Assembly (NCBI GenBank): GCA_027069135.1 | Contig: JALXFE010000492.1 | Location: 65,542-98,959, forward strand | DNA length: 33,418 nucleotides | Origin: Thermoanaerobaculia bacterium | GTDB lineage: Bacteria; Acidobacteriota; Thermoanaerobaculia; Multivoradales; JAHZIX01 | Direction of reading: 5' to 3' | In this document: positions 16,249 through 22,701 of the stretch, piece after piece | How the letters are laid out: each line of letters opens with the position of its first letter | Position numbering within the stretch: the stretch's first letter is position 1 | Notes under the pieces: model-generated | What the model saw: the letters and a program-made list of their open reading frames with translations, nothing else | What the model was told of the DNA's origin: nothing | The model's database searches: none | Made by a program: the position numbers and the translations under genes

Positions 16249-19200
16249 CTCCTGCAGAGAAGAACAAGGCCCGAAACGGCTCAGATGGACCGTGCTGGTA
16301 GAGCTTTCGAGGCCGGTCCCGGTGCCCACGGTGTAGGTGAAGGCATCGGAGCCGGTACGCCAGAAGTCCGCCCCCGGCTGATAGACCAGGGAATCCCCGA
16401 AGTCGATGACGGTGCCAAAGGCGGCGCCTCCATTGCCGGCAATCTGCAATTGCGAAGGCGCATCGTTGGCCAGCAGCGCGACCTTCGGCAAGGCCAGGCC
16501 GGCTACGCCCTCGGGGACCAGGAAGTGATCCGGCCGAGCCACCAGCTCGACCGTGACAGAGATACGCCCGCGGTCAGACTCCCGACCGTCGGCATCCCGG
16601 ACCGTGTAGGTGAAGGAATCCTCACCGACAAAATCCGGCTCCGGGAGATACGTCACCGAATCGGCGCCGATGTCCAACGTGCCGTGGGCCGGCGGGCTCG
16701 GGAAGGCTTCGACCGTGAGCCCCTGCCCCTGGTCATTTCCCAACAGGTCGTCGAAGGCCATCTCGGTGCCGACGTCGGAGGGAGCAAGAAAGGCATCCGC
16801 CACGGCGGCCAGGGCCGGCACCGCTGCGGGATAAAAGTAGATCCTACCCACCGCCGAATGGGTGACATCGCCGATCTGCAACCTCATCGTGTAGTGGGCG
16901 CTGTCCACCCCTTGGGTCGGCCAGCCCTCCGGTGGGCAGTAGTGAAATCCCGGCCCCCCGGGGGCGGAGATGGTGCCCCCGGCGGTGGTGGTCGTCTGGA
17001 AGCCGACGATGCTCAGCTCCCCGTCGTAAGGTCGATCATTGGCCAGAACGTCCTCGGCAAAAAACTCCAGGGCCGGCACCACGCAGGTGGGATCCTGGGT
17101 GGTGGGGATATTGCCGAAGGCGTCATCGACGGCCCCGAAGCCACTTTCGGCGACGATGAAGACCGTGGCCTCGGCGGGAGCGGTGGGGTCGGCGTCATAG
17201 CTGACCTGATAGGCGAAGGTGTCGGCGCCGGCCTCCCAGAAGGAATCGTCCGGGGTGTAGACCACGGTATCGCCGACCCTCCGGGCAAGGCCATGAACCC
17301 CGTTGCTGGCGCCCAGGAGCTGGAGGTGCCCCGGCGGCGAGTCGTTGGCTAGAAGGTCTGCCGATGTCAGCACCACCCCCCCGCTGGCCGGGCTCAGGGG
17401 CAAGAGAAACTCGTCCGCCCCGGCCACGGCGATGGCTCGGATATGGAGAAGAGCGGTATCACAGACTCCGGGATCCGAAAGCAGGCAGACTCGGTACAGC
17501 AGCGAGTCAGAGCCCGCCGAATGGAAGCCCGCGGGGTCGTCGAGGACCAGGTTGAAGCCCCCCGGCACGTCCCAGAGGGTGAAGAAAGCGGAGGAAAAGG
17601 CGAGACCGTCCAGGCCGATGGCTCCGGCCGGCTCGTCGTTGCCCAGAATGTCATCCAGCGAGAGAGGGAGATTCCCCCGATCGACAGGAAAATCTATGGC
17701 GTCGTCATTGGCCTCCACCGGATTGCTGCCGAGGACCGTCACCGTGCCGGTCGCCGTCGAGGTGGTGCCCGGGGCCATATAGGCCGGGGCCTCCTGGAGA
17801 CGGATACGGTAACTGAACTGATCCGGTGCATTGGCACAGAAGGCGTCCGGGCCTACGTTGTCCGGGGTGTAGGTAAGCATCCCCGAACCGAGATCCACGC
17901 TGACCTGGCCGTGGGCGGCCTGCACCGCGATGCCGTCCCATTGAATGCGGGCGGCGGGGAGGTCCGTGTCCAACAGATCGCTCAAGGGGAAGGTGAGAGC
18001 CCCGGCGGTTCCGCCAGCTCCCGGCGGTGAGCAGAGGGTGACCTTGATCTCGTCGTCGGCCACCGGCCCGCCGGCAATGACCCGAACCAGCGCCTGGTCC
18101 GTGCGGCCCTCTTCGTCGTCCGGATGAGCGATGACGTATTCGAAGGCGTCGTCCCGATGGCTCCAGAAATAGCCATCCGGGGTGAACTCGATCTCGCCAC
18201 CGGTAAGGAGGTCCGCTTTGCAGCAGACCGTGTCCACGATCTCGACGCCGGCCGGCGAATCGTTGGCCAGCAGGGCCGCCCCGGGAATGGTGAAACTCGA
18301 TTGGGTGGAATCGTAAGGCAGCACCACCCAATCGCTCACCGCCAAGGGGGCTCCCACGGGAGGTGCGAAGGCCGTCAACTGCAGGAGATCGAATCGAAAC
18401 CCGCTGGCACCGATGGCGTCCACCACAAAGCGCAGGATGTGCTGCCCCGCGGCCAGCGACACCACCGGCGGCGAGGGAAGCCACTTGAAGCTGCCGCCAG
18501 TATTGGGAATGGTGATCGCCGGCCCGAGAGCCTGACTCCCGCCCTGGGCGCCGTCGAGCTCGAAGTGGATCTGGCCGCCGTTTGAGTCCGTGCCGGTCTT
18601 GATGTTCAACTCATAGTCGCCGGCGGTGGCCACGGAAACGCTGTACTCCAGCATCTCACCGGCCTCGGGGGCGCCGACGAAGGCCGAGCTGGCTCCCGGC
18701 CAGAGCACCATGTCGGTGCCTTCATAGCCGGAGCCGGGACGGCGATACCCACCGGAGTTGCGCGCCTCGGCGTCGCTGTAGCTGACCCCCTCGCCCCCCA
18801 GGTCGAAGGCCTCCGCCTCGAGGGTTCCCGGCAGAGGGTGGGGAGCGCCCAGATAGGGGGCCCGGGTCCGGGTCGCGACGGTACCGGCCTCGACCCGGAA
18901 GTCGTCGACCTTCATGCGGCCCGCGGCACCGCCGTTCTTGAGATTCATCTGGAACCCGGCGTGGGTGATGTCGATGCGGTCGGCGAAGCTGCCGCCACCG
19001 CTTGAATCCGGCGGCAGCCAGGAGCGCCAGAGCACCTGCTCCGAGTTGACCCAGGCGGAGACCGTGGACGCCGCCGAGTCGTACTCCAGCACCAGGGTGT
19101 TGAAGCCCCCCGGCGTGAAGTCACCGGCCGTGCCGCTGATCATCGGGGCGTGAACGCCGGAGCCCTCCCCATGCACGTCGAAACGGCCGTCCTCCCGCAG

Positions 19201-21642
19201 CAGCATCCAGATCTGGCCATGACCGCTGGGGGTGAAATAGCTGCCCGTGGCGGAGTCCGAGAAGCCCAGAGCGATCCAGCCTTCGCCGACGATCTGAACA
19301 TCGCCGCTCAAGGTCAGGATCGGCGTAGCGCCCTGCTGCGAGGCGTCATAGCTCACTCCACCGATGATCTGGAATCCTTCCCCCACCGGCACGGTGACCT
19401 GGGGATGGGTCACGAAGCCCGAGCCGGTGGAGCCACCGAAGATCGCCTCCGGAGTCGCGGACCAGAGGCGGTCCCCGGCCTCCGTACCCGTGCCGTGGAG
19501 TGGGGCGCCGAGAGTCCGATCGAGGCCGTTGAGCTCGAAACCGTCCACCACGGTGGAGCTGCTCCCCTCGACCACGCTCAGCAAGGGGGCGGCGGAGGTC
19601 ACCGAGGAGGCTCCGGCGGCGGAGACGACGCAGCGGAAGTCCGCCTGGTCGTCGATGAAGGCCAGTGGGCTCACGGTCAGCGTCGACGTCGAGCCCAAAG
19701 TCGTCACCACGTGGCGGCCATCCGTCGGCAGGGGTGCGTTGTTCCGGAGCCATTCGAAGGTAAGGGCGGTCGGCGGCGCCGAAGAAGCCCCGACGACAAA
19801 CTCCGCCGTCCCCCCCACCGGTACCGTCACCGGCTGAGGCTCGAGGTCGATGGTGATCACCGGCCCGGGAGGCTGTGTGGAGCGCAGATAGAGCACCGCC
19901 TCGTCAGCCAGCGCCCCGGACGTGACAAAGGTGGAGCCCGCCGGGGTCGCCGCCTGGCTGATACCCGTCACCGGGTCGAACCAGAAAGCCTCGAAGGTCG
20001 AGGGCAACGCGCCCCCGTTGAAGGTCACCGAGCCGCCACCGTAGAGGTAGGCGATATACTCCTCCCCTTCCCTCGCCAGCAGCCAGACGAAGTCCGACGG
20101 GGTTTGAGCGATCAGATCGTCCCGCGGCACCATGCCCACAAGATCGACCGAAAACTCATCGATGAGGGCCTTGGTATAGCCGACGAAGCGCATGCCGTCC
20201 TGAGTCACCGCCGCGCCGATACCCTGGCGATGGACGTCGTAGACCAACATACTGGGATTGGCCCCGGCGACCAACGAAAGCCAGGCCTTCTTTCGTAGCT
20301 GAGCCGGGGTACCCGGGGTAACACAGCAATCGTTGTCGGCGATCAGGGGACGGTTCGGAAAATCCTGCTCGAAATCCTTGACCAAGCCGCCGTAGACACT
20401 CAAATACTCAGCGTCGCCGTCGTCGGCGCCACCCCCGCCGCTGGGCGTAAAATGTCCGGCCAAATTCCGATGATCCGGAGAGTCGAAAGGCATGATGAGG
20501 TGGTTGGAGCAGCCGGCGGACGCCTCCGTCGAACGGATGGTATCCCGCATCACTTCCTGCCAGGAGCGCCCGCCAAAATCCGCGAGGGGTGCATTCGCGA
20601 AACCATCGTGGGGCTCGTTGATGGTCTCCCAGATAATGTTGTCGAAATGGCATAGATCGCTCACCGCTCGCTCGACGAAGGCAATCTGGGCGTTCACGAC
20701 CTCCGTCCTCTGATACAACTGGGAAGTCGCCGTCACGTCACCGATGCCGAGGCTGTTCTTCGAGCTGAAATATGAGTAATGAAAGCCCCAACGATCCAGG
20801 GGAACCCACTCCGGATCATCGTCGTGGCTAGGGTCGTCGGGCACTTTGGAATGAAAACCGTCCAAGAGGGCCACCTGGAGGACGATGCCCCGATCCCTCG
20901 CCGCTGCCGCCACATCTACCCAATACTGAAAAAAGGACTCATTCCAGACACTCAGATTGAATTTATTCCCGAGGACTCCCGGTTCTTCTCCCGAGTGGTA
21001 GGTACAGCAGGTGCCGGAACGACCGTAGGGATGCAACCAATCGTGCTCTTCCATCGCCATTCCCATGGTGAGAACCGTACGCAGAAGATTGATGTGGTGG
21101 CTGGCCAAAGCATTCAGAAAAGACACATGTTGCCCCCGCAGGCCGGCGTTCGGATCGGCAACCAGGAGGGCCTGGATCCCCGGGTAGTAGCCGGCCAGAT
21201 GCACAGCCTCGCCCCCGGCGAAGAAGCGGTGGGGATCTCTCGGGTCGAGGGTCGGAAGGCCCAAGGGGGTCGGATCGGGAGGGCCGGCGTCCACTTGGAT
21301 CATCACCGTAGCCGTACCGAAGCCGCCGTCTTCATCGAGGACGTCGTAGAGAAGCTGGCATTGCCCTGCTTCGGTCGGAGTCGGCTGATAGGTCAAAGTG
21401 CCGTCGCCGTTATCGAGGGCAACCCCCGGACAGGTATCGGCCTGAAGGGTCACGGTCATCGGGGCGCCGCAACCCGACGAGTCGTTGGCCAGGAGGTCGA
21501 CCCACACCGCGGTGCCGGCGCTGGTGGTGGCGAAGTCGCCCTGCAGGACAAGCTGCGGGTTACAGGTCTCGGCGTCGGAAAGGCTCGCCCAAAAGAAGCT
21601 GAGCACAAGCCAAAGAACACTCGATGTGTGACGGACCTTCAT
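14407..21642 (-). CDS. Giant exported modular glycosidase-like adhesin
   Basis: A 2411-residue protein. In order: signal peptide (1-24); one LLAND-type beta domain (~28-117); a glycosidase-like TIM barrel with NIIWETINEP (Asn342, Glu343) and a following beta domain (YIAYLYGGGSVTF, FEAFWFDPVTG) to ~590; an Ig-like domain (~595-690); a ConA/LamG-like domain (~700-925); a CBM6-like domain (~938-1090, LEAEAFDLGGEGVSYSDAEA); seven more LLAND/GND beta domains (~1098-1786); and three ConA-like repeats (~1795-2411). ATG at 21642 has GGAG 7 nt upstream. The layout suggests a cell-surface or released protein that binds polysaccharide at several points and cuts it. There is no LPXTG, T9SS or PEP-CTERM tail, so how it leaves the periplasm is unclear. 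It is translationally coupled to the YD-repeat gene and divergent from the kinase-linked sigma factor. Confidence 0.87.
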   Translation of the reverse strand: MKVRHTSSVLWLVLSFFWASLSDAETCNPQLVLQGDFATTSAGTAVWVDLLANDSSGCGAPMTVTLQADTCPGVALDNGDGTLTYQPTPTEAGQCQLLYDVLDEDGGFGTATVMIQVDAGPPDPTPLGLPTLDPRDPHRFFAGGEAVHLAGYYPGIQALLVADPNAGLRGQHVSFLNALASHHINLLRTVLTMGMAMEEHDWLHPYGRSGTCCTYHSGEEPGVLGNKFNLSVWNESFFQYWVDVAAAARDRGIVLQVALLDGFHSKVPDDPSHDDDPEWVPLDRWGFHYSYFSSKNSLGIGDVTATSQLYQRTEVVNAQIAFVERAVSDLCHFDNIIWETINEPHDGFANAPLADFGGRSWQEVMRDTIRSTEASAGCSNHLIMPFDSPDHRNLAGHFTPSGGGGADDGDAEYLSVYGGLVKDFEQDFPNRPLIADNDCCVTPGTPAQLRKKAWLSLVAGANPSMLVYDVHRQGIGAAVTQDGMRFVGYTKALIDEFSVDLVGMVPRDDLIAQTPSDFVWLLAREGEEYIAYLYGGGSVTFNGGALPSTFEAFWFDPVTGISQAATPAGSTFVTSGALADEAVLYLRSTQPPGPVITIDLEPQPVTVPVGGTAEFVVGASSAPPTALTFEWLRNNAPLPTDGRHVVTTLGSTSTLTVSPLAFIDDQADFRCVVSAAGASSVTSAAPLLSVVEGSSSTVVDGFELNGLDRTLGAPLHGTGTEAGDRLWSATPEAIFGGSTGSGFVTHPQVTVPVGEGFQIIGGVSYDASQQGATPILTLSGDVQIVGEGWIALGFSDSATGSYFTPSGHGQIWMLLREDGRFDVHGEGSGVHAPMISGTAGDFTPGGFNTLVLEYDSAASTVSAWVNSEQVLWRSWLPPDSSGGGSFADRIDITHAGFQMNLKNGGAAGRMKVDDFRVEAGTVATRTRAPYLGAPHPLPGTLEAEAFDLGGEGVSYSDAEARNSGGYRRPGSGYEGTDMVLWPGASSAFVGAPEAGEMLEYSVSVATAGDYELNIKTGTDSNGGQIHFELDGAQGGSQALGPAITIPNTGGSFKWLPSPPVVSLAAGQHILRFVVDAIGASGFRFDLLQLTAFAPPVGAPLAVSDWVVLPYDSTQSSFTIPGAALLANDSPAGVEIVDTVCCKADLLTGGEIEFTPDGYFWSHRDDAFEYVIAHPDDEEGRTDQALVRVIAGGPVADDEIKVTLCSPPGAGGTAGALTFPLSDLLDTDLPAARIQWDGIAVQAAHGQVSVDLGSGMLTYTPDNVGPDAFCANAPDQFSYRIRLQEAPAYMAPGTTSTATGTVTVLGSNPVEANDDAIDFPVDRGNLPLSLDDILGNDEPAGAIGLDGLAFSSAFFTLWDVPGGFNLVLDDPAGFHSAGSDSLLYRVCLLSDPGVCDTALLHIRAIAVAGADEFLLPLSPASGGVVLTSADLLANDSPPGHLQLLGASNGVHGLARRVGDTVVYTPDDSFWEAGADTFAYQVSYDADPTAPAEATVFIVAESGFGAVDDAFGNIPTTQDPTCVVPALEFFAEDVLANDRPYDGELSIVGFQTTTTAGGTISAPGGPGFHYCPPEGWPTQGVDSAHYTMRLQIGDVTHSAVGRIYFYPAAVPALAAVADAFLAPSDVGTEMAFDDLLGNDQGQGLTVEAFPSPPAHGTLDIGADSVTYLPEPDFVGEDSFTYTVRDADGRESDRGRISVTVELVARPDHFLVPEGVAGLALPKVALLANDAPSQLQIAGNGGAAFGTVIDFGDSLVYQPGADFWRTGSDAFTYTVGTGTGLESSTSTVHLSRFGPCSSLQEDDFEGGDLSLWDGVQVVGQGDVRVDPAAALEGLLGLAVELPVQVGAPQVRLIDNLPEAQRHYRISFLLDPSGLRLPSGAAFSLLDGRSGATKPFAVQLVGGAKESSLRLRVLDGGVTFPGPQTTLRSATAQIHMEWWASSAPGRPDGGARLWIDRHLVSELLGLDTGDVAVTTVRLGAVSAVDAGTVGVLYFDEVSACSGERDRVPLHKDGFESGDASAWGSVVANGGGTLEVIPAAGLEGSYALRVGLEGAQNLWVEDRSPQRENHYWARFLIDTGSLRSHNQHPIFTGFGPAGNVFSLEISQMPDASQYFLHLKARKNVGGNATASAAVLPNGVHEVLLEWRAATDPTAADGLARLWVAGAEVAEVLGLANSERLLDGVRLGAIHSLDAAISGSYFFDAFESWRGWNSRRYRQRDDFESGDLSAWSEAGVSGAGSVAATPVAALDDAFGLEVNVLSGDAAARVGTSWTDLDRTQHLEFLFDPNSLAIPNGDFTVLQGWGAGGTAFSLRMRSGVGGYELWLLVRRDAGNYLFSSWQPFADAPQSLTLEWRAATAPGLADGLARVWLGSTLIHDLSGIDNSVHTLEGLRLGAVFGLDPGTVGNFYFDNFRTWK

Positions 21643-22139
21643 GGTTCTCTCCCAAGGTTGGAAACCTTTTCCGGCTATCCGATTCCGGTTTCATGTCTAG
21701 CTCGAGGGCTCTGCACCCAATCTCCGGCATATAGAGCCCTCCAGCTCCCATCCGGAAACCCGGCAAGGCGTTGACCGCTGCCGGTTTCCCTCTATTCGCC
21801 ATTGCGGCAGCCGCCGTCAAAAGCGTCCAAGAAATCCGCACCTCCCTTGGCTCACCCGGTTCTTTGAGGAAATCTCAGCCGATGTGGACGGTTTTTCTCG
21901 GCGATGACGCAATAGGTAGTGGATCGCATTCCCGTCAACCGCCGACCCTCCCGGAGGAAGCCCTCCGCCTTCCGGGAAGGCAACACCCAAGCAGGACCCG
22001 AGCCATGGAACACTCCCTCAGCAAATCGACCCACGGCAACACGAGGCTTGCCATGAAACCCGCCGCCGTCTGTGGTAGAGAAAGGCGTCGGCATCTGCCC
22101 CTGGCAGCGCCCCACGCCAGGAGGTACCCTGTTTCCATC
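21643..22139. other. 497-nt gene-free divergent regulatory region
   Basis: This gap separates the giant minus-strand gene from the plus-strand ECF sigma factor. The plus-strand frame stays open upstream of the sigma-factor ATG, but that translation has no family character. The region holds the inverted repeat at 21704-21741 and, near its right end, AGGAGGT at 22119-22125. I see no convincing -35/-10 pair for either gene, no RNA gene and no small ORF with a good ribosome-binding site. Confidence 0.6.
21704..21741. promoter_or_regulatory. 9-bp inverted repeat upstream of the giant exported protein
   Basis: GAGGGCTCT (21704-21712) and AGAGCCCTC (21733-21741) are perfect 9-bp arms 20 nt apart, 62-99 nt upstream of the minus-strand ATG at 21642. 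A TATATG that could act as a -10 on the minus strand lies at the edge of the spacer. The arrangement suits an operator or a leader hairpin. Function is not shown. Confidence 0.4.
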
Positions 22140-22697
22140 ATGGGCGACGAACCTCTGACGGATCTGCTGGACCGCTGGAGCCACGGTGACTCCGCCGCCG
22201 GGGACCGGCTGCTGCCCTTGGTCTACGATCAGCTGCGGGAGCTCGCCGGAGTCCGGTTTCGCGGCGAACGCTCGAATCACACCCTGCAGCCCACGGCTCT
22301 CGTCCACGAGGCCTTCCTGCGACTTCGGGCCCAGAATCAGGTCCAGTGGCAGAACCGAGCCCAGTTCCTGGGCTACTCCGCCCGCGTGATGCGGCAGATC
22401 CTCGTCGATCACGCCCGCTCTCGGAACCGCCACAAGCGGGGAGGGCATTGGCAGCGGGTGCCGATGACCGACATCTCGGATTTCGTTCAGACACCACCGG
22501 GAATCCTGGCGCTCAACGAAGCCCTGGAGTGGCTCGGGAAACGAGACCCGGTCAAAAGCCGGGTGGTGGAGCTGCGCTTCTTCGGTGGATTGACCCACGA
22601 CGAGATCGCCCTGCTGCTCGAGGTCTCAGAGACCACGGTGCGCCGCCATTGGCGAACCGCCCGCGCCTGGCTCCACCAGCGCCTGGTCGAGGATTGA
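22140..22697 (+). CDS. ECF sigma factor of the kinase-linked type (TIGR02999/Sigma70_ECF-like)
   Basis: A 185-residue sigma factor. Region 2 holds HTLQPTALVHEAFLRL (47-62) and FLGYSARVMRQILVDHARSR. Region 4 ends the protein with ELRFFGGLTHDEIALLLEVS and TVRRHWRTARAWL, a helix-turn-helix that would read the -35 element. In most ECF factors the region 2.2 core-binding patch is acidic (DAED before LVQE). Here the aligned residues are QPTA (50-53), with Thr52 where negative charge is expected. This wording is typical of the family found beside Ser/Thr kinases, and the kinase gene begins 4 nt downstream. The ATG at 22140 gives the family length; AGGAGGT lies 14 nt upstream, rather far. No anti-sigma gene is adjacent, so activation by phosphorylation is likely but inferred. 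Confidence 0.9.
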   Translation: MGDEPLTDLLDRWSHGDSAAGDRLLPLVYDQLRELAGVRFRGERSNHTLQPTALVHEAFLRLRAQNQVQWQNRAQFLGYSARVMRQILVDHARSRNRHKRGGHWQRVPMTDISDFVQTPPGILALNEALEWLGKRDPVKSRVVELRFFGGLTHDEIALLLEVSETTVRRHWRTARAWLHQRLVED

Positions 22698-22701
22698 CGC
22701 C

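Noticed and set aside
16066-17352. 428-codon plus-strand frame within the giant exported protein
   Set aside because: The opposite strand encodes clear LLAND and ConA domains here; this translation is Arg/Gly/Val-rich without motifs.
21771-22139. Extension of the kinase-linked sigma factor by 123 codons
   Set aside because: The upstream peptide is Arg/Pro-rich and unlike sigma factors; family members begin close to the ATG at 22140.
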